From Blastopirellula retiformator (GTDB lineage Bacteria > Planctomycetota > Planctomycetia > Pirellulales > Pirellulaceae), in NCBI RefSeq assembly GCF_007859755.1, contig NZ_SJPF01000002.1, positions 577,729 through 641,728 on the forward strand: a stretch of DNA of 64,000 bases, in the 5' to 3' direction. The position numbers and the translations under genes were made by a program. Shown piece after piece: positions 16,727 through 25,736 of this stretch; within the stretch, counting starts at the first letter, position 1, and every line of letters starts with the position of its first letter. The notes under the pieces were generated by a model. It was not told the DNA's origin, searched no databases, and worked only from the letters and a program-made list of their open reading frames with translations.

Positions 16727-16841
16727 CTGCCTGTTGAAAAATGCCATCGTGGCATTTTCCAACCTCGCCAGGCTCAGAGCATAGCTCTTCGCGGCTCGCA
16801 TCCATGCGATCACGCAGTCCGTCGAGAAAATCAACGGCCTG
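16727..16841 (-). repeat. Multi-hairpin repeat, copy R2 (internal deletion)
   Basis: Minus-strand copy of the 148-nt element, 115 nt long. After the AGAGC hairpin the sequence jumps from GCTCGCA to TCCATGCGATC, so the AATAACGAC hairpin and one arm of the next are missing. TCGCA flanks the missing part in other copies, which suggests a deletion between short direct repeats. The outer end supplies the TGA stop codon (16831-16833) of the STAS gene. Confidence 0.85.
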
Positions 16842-17163
16842 CTCGAGGTTCGACCGCCGCATCGCTACGAGTCGCTTGCAGCGCTTCGGCCAGCTCTTGG
16901 TGCAAGTTGCAAAGCACCAGTTCGCGACTCGCCGCCTGCAGACCGTAATCCAGATCTCGCCACAATCCCTGCCAGTCGGCGTCATCCCCTAGATCGCCAG
17001 CGGCGACGAATCGCACCAGCCGCAAGTCGAGCACGACTCGCCGGGATGAATAGGTCTCGACCAGGGTCTGAATCGTCTCGATCACGCTGACGGTCAGCGT
17101 CTCCTGGGACGGCGTCAGCAACACGATGTCGCGTCCTTCAAACTCTTCGACAAGGATTGACAT
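16831..17163 (-). CDS. STAS-domain protein (anti-sigma-factor-antagonist type)
   Basis: Protein of 110 residues from ATG 17163, preceded by AGGAAC. EFEGRDIVLLTPSQETLTVS is the first strand pair, and SRRVVLDLRLVRFVAAGDLG corresponds to the STAS core DLxxVxFIDSSGLG. Serine at the usual phosphorylation position is replaced (VAAGDLG), so switching by phosphorylation is doubtful. LVLCNLHQELAEAL is the typical following strand-helix. Role: probable partner in a sigma/anti-sigma or stressosome-like circuit, but no kinase is nearby. The last residues (PRAGR) run into repeat copy R2, which provides the stop, so the C-terminus may have been altered by the insertion. Confidence 0.72.
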   Translation of the reverse strand: MSILVEEFEGRDIVLLTPSQETLTVSVIETIQTLVETYSSRRVVLDLRLVRFVAAGDLGDDADWQGLWRDLDYGLQAASRELVLCNLHQELAEALQATRSDAAVEPRAGR

Positions 17164-17477
17164 GCAAACGGTTCCTGGCGCCGGTGGCGAACTCCACCGC
17201 GATATCCTCGATTTTAACTGGAAGGCGTTCCGATTCGCATCTCTATTCTGAGCAGGCTTTTCAGCCAATTGACCTTCAGTCAGGCGGCAAACGGCACATA
17301 GAATCGTTACCATCCGAACAACCGCTCCAGAGGGGAGACTTCCCGAAATTAGGCGAAAGTCTCACGCGAACACGGACGAATTATCACCAGGAGAGCTGTC
17401 GAGAAGCAAGTTAAATCACCACCGGCGCCCCATCAAACGCCTGGCCGACTCGCCCGCTTCTCGCCAGGGAATCGATC

Positions 17478-18869
17478 ATGAAACACACCCCAGAGATACA
17501 CGCGGGCCGCCTGACCGGTTTTCCGCGCGCTTACGTCTTAGCTTTGCCGGTCGGTTTGATCGGCGGCTCGCTGGGTGCGCTATTCCACTATTGCCTGGAT
17601 CGGTCGTACGCGTTTCACGCGGCGTTTGCATCGTATCTCGCGGGAGACACCGCCCTGTCGATCGTCGTCGCCGCTTCGATCGGCGCGGTGATGACCGCCA
17701 CCTCGTTTTGGCTGGTGACCCAGTTCGCCCCCGAAGCCGGCGGAAGCGGCATTCAAGAGATCGAAGGCGCCATGGCGGGTCTCCGTCCGATGCGGTGGGT
17801 CCGGGTGATGATCATCAAGTTTCTTGGCGGTCTGTTGGCGATTGGCGCCGGCCTGGTGCTGGGCCGAGAAGGTCCGACCGTTCACATGGGGGGCTGCGTC
17901 GGCAAATGGATCGGCGAGAAGGCGAAGGTCGATCCCGAAACGATGAACACACTGCTCGCCGCCGGCGCAGCAGCGGGACTGAGCGCGGCTTTCGGCGCCC
18001 CTTTGGCCAGCATCTTGTTCGTCATGGAAGAGATGCGCACGCGGTTTCACTTCTCCTTCATTGCGATCCATGCGGTAGCAATCGCCTCGCTGGCGGCGAA
18101 GGTGATGAATGACCAGGTGTTTGGCGTGGGGCCGTTGTTGCCAATCGCGCTGAAAGACTCGATGGCCGAGATCGCCCCCGACCCGACGCTGATGCTCGAA
18201 CAGTTTCCGCTCTATTTGATTCTTGGCATCTTGATCGGCGTTTGCGGCGCAGCGTTCAATGCTTCACTGTTGAAGTGCCTCGCTTTTTTTGACCGCTTGA
18301 GCTATGGCGTCCGGTTCTTGTTCGCCTTGGCGCTGGGTGGGGTTGCCGGCGCGTTGATGTTGTTATCGCCCGGTTCGGTCGGCGGCGGTGGATCGTTTGT
18401 TCAAGATGTCTTCGCCAACACGACCAATCTGCAGATTCTGTTGGCGCTGCTGGTGATTCGAACCGGCATGACGTTCCTCAGCTACAGTTGCGGCGTGCCT
18501 GGCGGCGTCTTCGCCCCGATGCTGGCGATCGGCGCGATCGTGGGAATGTGCTTTGGGACAATCACCAACGAATACATTCCTTACGTAACGCTGCCCGCAG
18601 GCGTCTTCGCGTTGGCGGCGATGGGGGGCCTGTTTGCGGCGACGGTGCGAGCGCCTCTGACCGGTATCGTGCTGGTCGCCGAGTTGACGGCCAGTTTCGA
18701 TCTGCTGGGGGTGTTGATTATCACCTGCATCGTCGCCAGCATCACAGCGCAACTGCTGGGCAGCCGGCCGATCTATGATTCGCTGCTCGATCGCACCCTG
18801 ACGGCGGCTGAGAGAAAAGAAGAGGCGGCGAAAGAGCCGGATGTCGCAGGCGACGCCGTGGTCGAATAG
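17478..18869 (+). CDS. CLC-family chloride channel or H+/Cl- antiporter
   Basis: Membrane protein of 463 residues with the ten or more hydrophobic helices of the CLC family. Signature motifs are GGSGIQEIEGAM (anion site), GREGPTVHMGG with the gating glutamate at residue 131, and CGVPGGVFAPMLAIGA. Presence of the gating glutamate fits an antiporter, but the proton glutamate was not assigned. There is no CBS domain, so it is the short form. ATG 17478 has AGGGA upstream. It is transcribed towards pgm 122 bp away. The 314-bp gap upstream (17164-17477) shows no gene and no clear signal. Confidence 0.93.
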   Translation: MKHTPEIHAGRLTGFPRAYVLALPVGLIGGSLGALFHYCLDRSYAFHAAFASYLAGDTALSIVVAASIGAVMTATSFWLVTQFAPEAGGSGIQEIEGAMAGLRPMRWVRVMIIKFLGGLLAIGAGLVLGREGPTVHMGGCVGKWIGEKAKVDPETMNTLLAAGAAAGLSAAFGAPLASILFVMEEMRTRFHFSFIAIHAVAIASLAAKVMNDQVFGVGPLLPIALKDSMAEIAPDPTLMLEQFPLYLILGILIGVCGAAFNASLLKCLAFFDRLSYGVRFLFALALGGVAGALMLLSPGSVGGGGSFVQDVFANTTNLQILLALLVIRTGMTFLSYSCGVPGGVFAPMLAIGAIVGMCFGTITNEYIPYVTLPAGVFALAAMGGLFAATVRAPLTGIVLVAELTASFDLLGVLIITCIVASITAQLLGSRPIYDSLLDRTLTAAERKEEAAKEPDVAGDAVVE

Positions 18870-18991
18870 CGACCACGACGAACCAACGAAAAACCGCTAG
18901 AATACGATTACCGAACAAGACCAGCGGCAAGCTTCGACCGGTACCACAGCCGACTGACTTTCGACGCAGCGCAACTACAAAGGATTGAGTC

Positions 18992-20638
18992 ATGGCGATT
19001 TCTCCCCTCGCAGGCAAGCCAGCCCCGCAAGAGATGTTGGTCGATCTGGCCGAATTGGAGTGGCTGTATTATGAGCGTCGTCCCAATCTCGAAGATCCCA
19101 ACGAACTGGTCAGCTTTGGCACCAGCGGTCACCGAGGAACGCCGTCGCAAAACACGTTCACCGAAGCCCACATCCTGGCCGTAACGCAAGCGATCTGCGA
19201 GTATCGCAAACAGCAAGGAATCGATGGCCCTGTCTACATGGGCAAAGACACCCACGCCCTCTCGGCGCCTGCTCAGCGGACCGCCCTGGAAGTGTTGGCG
19301 GCCAATGAAGTCGAGACGATCATCCAAAAAGAGGATGGCGTTACCCCAACGCCGGTGATCTCTCGCGCGATCCTGGTCTATAACCAAGGCCGAACCGAGC
19401 ACCTGGCCGACGGCATCGTCATCACGCCGTCCCACAACCCGCCGACCGACGGCGGTTTCAAATACAACCCGACCAACGGCGGTCCGGCCGACGTCGACGT
19501 CACCAATTGGATTCAGAAGCGGGCCAACGACCTGCTTCGCGGCGACAATGCCGACGTGAAACGAATCCCGTTTGAGTCGGCCCTGAAAGCGGCAACCACC
19601 CACGAAGAAGATCTGGTGCTGCCGTATGTGCAGGATCTAAAGAACATCGTCGACATGGAGGCGATTAAAGCGGCCGGGCTGAGTCTGGGCGTTGATCCGC
19701 TGGGGGGCGCCGCCGAGCCTTACTGGGACCCGATCAACTCGGTCTACGGCCTCGACATCAAGGTGGTCAACAAGAAGATCGATCCGACGTTTTCGTTCAT
19801 GACCGTCGATCATGACGGCAAGATCCGGATGGATCCCTCCAGCCCGTACGCGATGGCGGGCCTATTAAGCCTGAAGGATCAGTTTCAACTCGCCTTCGCC
19901 AACGACCCCGACGCCGATCGCCACGGCATCGTCGCTCCGTCGAGCGGGCTGATGAACCCGAACCATTTCCTGGCCGTCGCGATTCGTTATCTGCTCACCA
20001 ATCGTGATTGGAAAGCGGACGTCGCCGTCGGCAAGACGTTGGTCAGCAGCAGCATGATCGACCGCGTCGTGGGCAAACTGGGTCGCCGCTTGTGCGAAGT
20101 GCCGGTTGGTTTTAAGTGGTTTGTGTCAGGTCTGTACGATGGGTCGTTCTGCTTTGGCGGCGAAGAGAGCGCCGGCGCCAGTTTCCTGCGGTTCGACGGT
20201 TCGGTCTGGTCGACCGACAAAGATGGTCCGATCATGGACCTGTTGGCGGCCGAAATCTTGGCCAAGACCGAGAAAGACCCTGGCGTGCATTACCAAGAGT
20301 TGGAAGCGGAGTTCGGCAGCCCTTGCTATACCCGCATCGACGCCGCCGCGACGCCCGAGCAAAAGCAGAAGTTAAAGAACCTGTCGGCAGAGGCGGTCGC
20401 CGCGCCGACGCTGGCGGGGGACGCCATCACCGCCAAGCTAACGAAAGCCCCCGGCAACGACGCGCCGATCGGCGGCTTGAAGGTAGTGACCGACAACGGC
20501 TGGTTCGCCGCACGCCCCTCCGGCACCGAAAACATCTATAAGATCTACGCCGAGAGTTTCCAAGGTCCGGATCACCTCGACACGATCGTCAACGAAGCGC
20601 AAGAGATCGTCGACGCCTCGCTCGCGAGTTCTCACTAA
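18992..20638 (+). CDS. pgm: Phosphoglucomutase, alpha-D-glucose phosphate-specific
   Basis: Enzyme of 548 residues interconverting glucose 1-phosphate and glucose 6-phosphate in the cytoplasm. [12 protein letters not shown] starts domain 1. The active-site serine is S147 in [12 protein letters not shown], the metal loop is DPDADRHG, and the sugar-binding [12 protein letters not shown] and phosphate-binding [12 protein letters not shown] motifs follow. Length and motifs match the bacterial Pgm of the E. coli type. An AAAGGA ribosome site lies before ATG 18992. With malQ, rpe and rpiB downstream on the same strand it forms a carbohydrate-metabolism block, and its product glucose 1-phosphate is the substrate of rfbA in the rhamnose pathway further along. 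Confidence 0.96.
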   Translation: MAISPLAGKPAPQEMLVDLAELEWLYYERRPNLEDPNELVSFGTSGHRGTPSQNTFTEAHILAVTQAICEYRKQQGIDGPVYMGKDTHALSAPAQRTALEVLAANEVETIIQKEDGVTPTPVISRAILVYNQGRTEHLADGIVITPSHNPPTDGGFKYNPTNGGPADVDVTNWIQKRANDLLRGDNADVKRIPFESALKAATTHEEDLVLPYVQDLKNIVDMEAIKAAGLSLGVDPLGGAAEPYWDPINSVYGLDIKVVNKKIDPTFSFMTVDHDGKIRMDPSSPYAMAGLLSLKDQFQLAFANDPDADRHGIVAPSSGLMNPNHFLAVAIRYLLTNRDWKADVAVGKTLVSSSMIDRVVGKLGRRLCEVPVGFKWFVSGLYDGSFCFGGEESAGASFLRFDGSVWSTDKDGPIMDLLAAEILAKTEKDPGVHYQELEAEFGSPCYTRIDAAATPEQKQKLKNLSAEAVAAPTLAGDAITAKLTKAPGNDAPIGGLKVVTDNGWFAARPSGTENIYKIYAESFQGPDHLDTIVNEAQEIVDASLASSH

Positions 20639-20767
20639 ATTCCATTGACGCCAAACGTTAGGTAACGGATAAAGTGGTTCATGCCGAAAGGGATGCATGA
20701 TACGCAATGAAGGGATCGTTGAAGAATTGACGCCCTTCCAACAGGGAAATAGCAGGAACCTCTTACC

Positions 20768-22315
20768 TTGTCCATGATCGCCGAAACCAAGTTCTCGAGT
20801 CTGCCGCCGTTTCCGGAGCGATATCGTTCCTCCGGAGTCCTGCTGCACGTGACGTCGCTCCCTTCTCCGTATGGAATTGGGGATGTTGGGCCGACGGCGG
20901 TGCGTTGGATCGATCGACTGCATGATTCTGGGCAACATTGGTGGCAACTGCTGCCGCTAGGGCCAACCGGTTATGGCAACTCGCCGTACCAACCGCTCTC
21001 GTCCTTCGCTGGGAATGAACTGCTGGTTAGCCCCGATTGGCTGATCGAAGACGACCTGCTGAAGGCGAGCGACTGCGACGCGATGTGGGACTCGGCAAGC
21101 TGGGTCGACTTTGACAAGACAATCGCGTTCAAGCGACGACTGTTGGCGACCGCGCTGAAAAATTTTCGCGCCGGCAGCAGCCCGTCCCTGAAAGCGCCTT
21201 TTGAAAAATTTTGCGTCGATCACGCCCACTGGCTCGACGACTACGCCTTGTTCCGGGCGCTGAAAGACGCGCACGACGGCGCCTACTATTTGCATTGGCC
21301 GGCCGAACTGGTCGAACGTCAGCCTGAGGCGCTGGCCGCGGCCAAGCGCATGTTGGCTCCCGAGATCGAAGAATACCGCTTCGTGCAGTTTGTGCTCTTT
21401 CGTCAGGCGGCTCGACTGAAGGCGCACGCCGCCTCCAAAGGCGTTCGCATCATCGGCGATTTGCCCTTCTTCGTCTCGCCTGACTCAAGCGACGTTTGGG
21501 CCAATCCCGAGTTGTTCCTGCTCGACCAGCGCCGCCATCCGCAGTTTGTCGGCGGCGTTCCGCCCGACTACTTCAGCGCCGACGGCCAGTTGTGGGGCAA
21601 CCCGGTCTACGACTGGGAAGCGCATCGCCAGACCGGCTATCGCTGGTTCATCAATCGCCTGCAAGCGGTGCTGGAGTTCGTCGATTCGGTTCGGCTCGAT
21701 CACTTCCGTGGTTTTGCCGCTGCCTGGTATGTGCCGGCTGGCGAAACGACCGCCAAAGTTGGCGAGTGGACGACCGGCCCCGACGCCGATTTGTTTCAAG
21801 CGATCGAGTCCGATTTGGGCGCCCTTCCCTTTTTTGCGGAAGACCTGGGAACGATTACGCCGGACGTCTACGAACTGCGCGACAAGTTCCAACTTCCCGG
21901 CTCACGGGTCTTGCAGTTCGCCTTTGACGGCCAGCCAGACAACCCGTACCTGCCTGAAAACTACATCTCCAACACGGTCGTCTATACCGGCACCCACGAC
22001 AACGCGACCAGTCGCGAGTGGTTTGAAGAGTTGCCGGGAGACGCCCGCAAGCACGTTCGCTGGCACTTGAACGCCCCGACGCTCGAGGCGCAGGACATCT
22101 CATGGGCGCTCATTCGACTTGCCTGGGAGTCGCAAGCCGCCCTGTCGATCGTTCCGCTGCAAGACATTCTGAGCTTAGGTAAGGAAGCCCGCATGAACGT
22201 CCCGGGCCGCGCCGACGGCAACTGGGCTTGGCGATGCACCGATGAGATGTTCGCCAGTCCCTATTGGGAACGCCTGCTCGACATGACGCAGCACGCCAAT
22301 CGCCTGGCCGATTAA
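20768..22315 (+). CDS. malQ: 4-alpha-glucanotransferase (amylomaltase)
   Basis: GH77 enzyme of about 515 residues that transfers alpha-1,4-glucan segments during maltodextrin or glycogen use. Motifs include SGVLLHVTSLPSPYGIGDVG near the start, WWQLLPLGPTGYGNSPYQ, SVRLDHFRGFAAAWYVP with the nucleophile aspartate, FFAEDLGTITPDVYELRD with the acid/base glutamate, and YTGTHDNATSREWF. Two starts compete: TTG 20768, well spaced from AGGAA at 20754-20758, and ATG 20774, two codons later. The TTG is listed because of the spacing. It follows pgm by 129 bp and precedes rpe by 49 bp. Confidence 0.95.
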   Translation: MSMIAETKFSSLPPFPERYRSSGVLLHVTSLPSPYGIGDVGPTAVRWIDRLHDSGQHWWQLLPLGPTGYGNSPYQPLSSFAGNELLVSPDWLIEDDLLKASDCDAMWDSASWVDFDKTIAFKRRLLATALKNFRAGSSPSLKAPFEKFCVDHAHWLDDYALFRALKDAHDGAYYLHWPAELVERQPEALAAAKRMLAPEIEEYRFVQFVLFRQAARLKAHAASKGVRIIGDLPFFVSPDSSDVWANPELFLLDQRRHPQFVGGVPPDYFSADGQLWGNPVYDWEAHRQTGYRWFINRLQAVLEFVDSVRLDHFRGFAAAWYVPAGETTAKVGEWTTGPDADLFQAIESDLGALPFFAEDLGTITPDVYELRDKFQLPGSRVLQFAFDGQPDNPYLPENYISNTVVYTGTHDNATSREWFEELPGDARKHVRWHLNAPTLEAQDISWALIRLAWESQAALSIVPLQDILSLGKEARMNVPGRADGNWAWRCTDEMFASPYWERLLDMTQHANRLAD

Positions 22316-22364
22316 GCCGATTAAGCAGTGCGGCGTTGTCGCGACGCCTTTAGAGGAGTCTTCG

Positions 22365-23057
22365 TTGAATAACGCCCGCGTCGTGAAGTTCGCCCCGTCG
22401 ATTCTTTCCGCCGATTTTGCGCGGCTGGGCGAGGAAGTCGCCGCCGCCGAGCAAGCAGGCGCCGATCGCATTCACCTTGACGTGATGGACGGCCACTTCG
22501 TTCCCAACATCTCGTTTGGAGCAGTTGTGGTCGAAGCGGTGCGTCGCACGACGTCATTGCCGCTTGAACTTCATTTGATGATCACCAACCCTGACGACTA
22601 CTTCGACGATTTCGTCGCCGCTGGGGCCGACTCGTTTCTGGTCCACTGGGAAGGGAACGCCAATCTCCATCGCACGATTCAGCGTGCCAGGCACTTGAAC
22701 AAGGGAATCGGCGTCGCCATCAATCCGGCGACGCCGGCCAGCGTGCTGGAAGAGATCCTGGTCGACGTCGATCAAGTCTTGGTGATGACCGTCAACCCAG
22801 GCTTCGGCCATCAAACGTTCATCAACACCACCCTCGCCAAGATCGGCCGCGTGCGAGAAATGATCGACCGTCGCCATCCCCAATGCGACCTGGAGATCGA
22901 CGGCGGCGTGAATGCCGAAACGGCTCCCCTGGGCGTCGCGGCCGGCGCCAACGTGCTGGTCGCAGGCACCGCGATCTTTGGCGCCTCGCAAGGCGCCGAA
23001 GCCGGAATGAAACATCTTCGTCAGGCGATCGAACAATCGGAACCGTACGAAAGTTAG
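22365..23057 (+). CDS. rpe: Ribulose-phosphate 3-epimerase
   Basis: TIM-barrel enzyme of 230 residues that interconverts ribulose 5-phosphate and xylulose 5-phosphate. FAPSILSADFARLGEE, IHLDVMDGHFVPNISFG with metal-binding histidine and aspartates, LELHLMITNPDDY, VLVMTVNPGFGHQTF and LEIDGGVNAETAP are the family motifs in order. The start is a TTG at 22365 with AGAGGAG six bases upstream; no ATG lies before the first motif. The rpiB start follows four bases after the stop, so these two pentose-phosphate genes form a translationally close pair. Confidence 0.95.
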   Translation: MNNARVVKFAPSILSADFARLGEEVAAAEQAGADRIHLDVMDGHFVPNISFGAVVVEAVRRTTSLPLELHLMITNPDDYFDDFVAAGADSFLVHWEGNANLHRTIQRARHLNKGIGVAINPATPASVLEEILVDVDQVLVMTVNPGFGHQTFINTTLAKIGRVREMIDRRHPQCDLEIDGGVNAETAPLGVAAGANVLVAGTAIFGASQGAEAGMKHLRQAIEQSEPYES

Positions 23058-23061
23058 CGTC

Positions 23062-23508
23062 ATGCACGTCGGCATCGCCACCGATCATGGTGGCTTCGCG
23101 CTGAAAGAAGAACTGGTCGCCAACCTCCGCGCCGCCGGGCACGAGGTCACCGACTTTGGCGCCTACTCGCTTGAATCAGGCGACGACTATCCCGATTTCG
23201 TTACGCCGCTGGCCCAGGCGGTCGTCGCCGGTCAGGTTGATCGAGGCGTCGCGATCTGCGGCAGTGGGGTTGGCGCGTCGGTCTGCGCCAACAAGATCCC
23301 TGGCATCCGAGCCGCCCTGATCCACGATCACTTCTCGGCCAAGCAAGGCGTCGAAGATGACCACATGAACATCCTCTGCATGGGAGGCCGCACCGTCGGC
23401 CCCGCCGTTGCTTGGGATCTGGTGCAAACGTTTCTGGATGCCGAGTATAGCCAAGACGAACGGCATCTGCGACGATTGGCGAAGGTGGCGGGGCTGGAAG
23501 GAGGTTAG
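23062..23508 (+). CDS. rpiB: Ribose 5-phosphate isomerase B
   Basis: RpiB/LacAB family enzyme of 148 residues, interconverting ribose 5-phosphate and ribulose 5-phosphate. MHVGIATDHGGFALKEEL is the phosphate-binding N-terminus, and AICGSGVGASVCANKIPGIR contains the GxGxG anion loop and the cysteine normally acting as base. HDHFSAKQGVEDDHMNILCM follows the usual pattern. The start lies four bases after rpe. Together the two genes complete the isomerase and epimerase steps of the non-oxidative pentose phosphate pathway. A RpiB-like sugar-phosphate isomerase with another substrate is possible but less likely beside rpe. Confidence 0.93.
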   Translation: MHVGIATDHGGFALKEELVANLRAAGHEVTDFGAYSLESGDDYPDFVTPLAQAVVAGQVDRGVAICGSGVGASVCANKIPGIRAALIHDHFSAKQGVEDDHMNILCMGGRTVGPAVAWDLVQTFLDAEYSQDERHLRRLAKVAGLEGG

Positions 23509-23526
23509 TAGAACGGCAGCGTTCTA
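23509..23526. terminator. Hairpin between convergent genes
   Basis: TAGAACG-GCAG-CGTTCTA, a perfect 7-bp stem with a 4-base loop, starts one base after the rpiB stop and ends five bases before the stop of the facing glycosyltransferase gene. There is no T-run, so it may be a weak two-way terminator. Confidence 0.4.
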
Positions 23527-23530
23527 TCGA

Positions 23531-25693
23531 CTACCGAGCACTCAATTCGTCGGCCAGCGACTGGTAGGCGGAAAAATGTTTGCTTCGCTTATGCTTCTCT
23601 TCGACACTCGCCGGAATTCGGTAAAGAGACGTCGTCTTCGGTACTCGGATAAATCCTCCCAACTGACTATATCGACACCAGAGGATCCAATCTTCCAGGG
23701 CATCGAGGGTTGGATCAAACCCTCCCAATTTCTCAAAGCAGTGACGCCGGAAGAGCACCGCCTGGATCGGAAACAAATTCGTTCTCAGAAGCGCCCCTCG
23801 ATTGAATCTGTTGACCAGATTCTCATGAGGATAGTGCGACAATTCTTCGTAGGAGCGAACGACGTTTTGATCATCCTTGTGGAATCGCGTTTCCACAATG
23901 AACGAATCTGCGAAAACCGCCGCCGCGCGAGGCTCCTCGACCATTCGCGCAACCAACGTTTCGACATGATCTGCGAAAAGAAGGTCATCATCGTCATAGA
24001 ACATCACGTATTCGCCCGTCGCCGCCTCAAGCCCACGATTGCCCGCTACGCTGCGACCAACGCGTTCGAGCGGCAAATAGCAAATCCGTTTGTCCGCTTT
24101 CGCCAGCCGCGGCTCAAAATCATCTACTAGAGAACGGCTCGCCTCGCCACCATCCTCGACGACGATGACTTCGATATTCAAATAGGTCTGGTTAACTAGA
24201 CAGGTTAGCGCTTGCTTCAAAAGGAGTTGCCGGCCGTCCACCGTCCGAACGACGATCGAAACAAGCGGCGCGCCAGTATTGGGATCGTCCAGCGAATCCG
24301 AATCGATATTTCTCCTTAGATCATAGTCCCAGCTCTCAAACGCAAAATCCCCTTCCTCTTGCGGCAATTCACCACGTTGCTTCAGAACGTCCGGCATGCG
24401 ATAAGCAAGCTCCTCCGTTTGAGCAATAAGGCGGCGTTTGTTTCGCCAAGCCAGGATGCTCCAAGAGTTCAAGAGCTTCCGATAGAGCAAGAATATTTCA
24501 CCAATATCGTGCAATGTCCCGTATTTCAAACGTAGCCAGGCGTTCGCATACAAGATCCCCATAAACTCCCGGTTCTTGCCCGATGCCGACTTGGCCCGCG
24601 TGTGATGTACGACGGTCGCGTTCGGAACATATTTCAAGCGGTAACCGCTTCTCCGAAATCGAAAACTGAGCTCGACATCTTCGCCATACATGAAGATGTC
24701 CGGATCGTATCCGCCAACATCCGCATACGCGTTGCGTTGCAACAAAATACAAGCATGGGAGCACCAATTCGCCTCCAATGTGACTGGATCGTAATACTTG
24801 GGATGCTCAAACGGACGCTGGCGCAACTCCCAACAGGCGAAGTTCGAACCTCGATCGGACACTGCGGTCTCAACCGCTCGCACAATAGAATCCCGCTCAA
24901 ACTCCAGGTCGACGTTCGTCACCAAGACGAACTCCCCTCTCCCCCCGGCGATGGCGGCGTCATGACCTCTCCCAAACCCAACATTCGCGCCACAGGAAAC
25001 TACGAAATCCGCGAACGCGCTTCCTTCGCTCTTCCGAAACGCTTCCAGTTTCTCGACCGTCGCATCGCTCGATCCATTGTCCCGCACATGGATCGCCATC
25101 CTTTCTAGCGGGTATGCCTGAACCAGCAACGACGCAAAAAAGCGGTCCAGCCACGACGCGCTGTTATACGTTACGATGCTCACGTCTATTGCCGGCGGAT
25201 CGAATTCCGACGCCGACCTACATGTCCACTTCCTGATGTCTTCGTCTCGCCGCTGCGCCATAAGATTGATGTTGCGCGAACGCCCCATCCGCTTGCTCTG
25301 CCCCTGGTTGATCGCAAGTCCAAGCCTTCTCCCCTTTTCGCAATAGTGCAGCAAGGGAGGCCGGATCCTACTGCAGTCGACGTAACTCTCCGTATAGAAA
25401 GGACCATCGAAGCCAGCAAAAGGGGAATACCCCCGCCGCCATCCGGCAATCATGTAATGCTCAAACGGCGAGAGTGCCGTGTCAGTCGAACGAAAATAAG
25501 CCTCCCGATAAAAAGCTTCGTCGAACTCTTCCTTCGCACGGGTCTTTTGAGCCGCTGGTAGCAAGCAGAAGGAAAGGTAGTGATACAACAGCGAGAGCGA
25601 ATACCTGGGCAAGTGCCAAATCGTAGCCAGATTGCGCACGGCGAGATAGGGGACTCTCATCAACTGGCGTGCGAGGCATAGCAGTGTCAACAT
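23531..25693 (-). CDS. Two-domain glycosyltransferase (GT2-GT2)
   Basis: Protein of 720 residues with two family-2 glycosyltransferase domains. The first, about residues 170-400, begins DVSIVTYNSASWLDRFFASL and has the nucleotide-binding RDNGSSD. The second, about 485-700, begins SIVVRTVDGRQLLLKQAL and carries VVEDGG and the metal-binding FYDDDDLLF. Before them, residues 55-150 contain two copies of a motif of the kind FDEAFYREAYFRSTD...PFEHYMIAGWRRG, found N-terminal to GT2 domains in other surface-polysaccharide proteins. It probably adds two sugars in turn to a glycan on the cytoplasmic side. It is the last gene of the ten-gene polysaccharide run. G+C is lower than in rpe/rpiB beside it. 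Confidence 0.88.
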   Translation of the reverse strand: MLTLLCLARQLMRVPYLAVRNLATIWHLPRYSLSLLYHYLSFCLLPAAQKTRAKEEFDEAFYREAYFRSTDTALSPFEHYMIAGWRRGYSPFAGFDGPFYTESYVDCSRIRPPLLHYCEKGRRLGLAINQGQSKRMGRSRNINLMAQRRDEDIRKWTCRSASEFDPPAIDVSIVTYNSASWLDRFFASLLVQAYPLERMAIHVRDNGSSDATVEKLEAFRKSEGSAFADFVVSCGANVGFGRGHDAAIAGGRGEFVLVTNVDLEFERDSIVRAVETAVSDRGSNFACWELRQRPFEHPKYYDPVTLEANWCSHACILLQRNAYADVGGYDPDIFMYGEDVELSFRFRRSGYRLKYVPNATVVHHTRAKSASGKNREFMGILYANAWLRLKYGTLHDIGEIFLLYRKLLNSWSILAWRNKRRLIAQTEELAYRMPDVLKQRGELPQEEGDFAFESWDYDLRRNIDSDSLDDPNTGAPLVSIVVRTVDGRQLLLKQALTCLVNQTYLNIEVIVVEDGGEASRSLVDDFEPRLAKADKRICYLPLERVGRSVAGNRGLEAATGEYVMFYDDDDLLFADHVETLVARMVEEPRAAAVFADSFIVETRFHKDDQNVVRSYEELSHYPHENLVNRFNRGALLRTNLFPIQAVLFRRHCFEKLGGFDPTLDALEDWILWCRYSQLGGFIRVPKTTSLYRIPASVEEKHKRSKHFSAYQSLADELSAR

Positions 25694-25736
25694 GGCGCTG
25701 GTTCTCTAAATCTTCTCTTTGACCATCAATCGAAAC

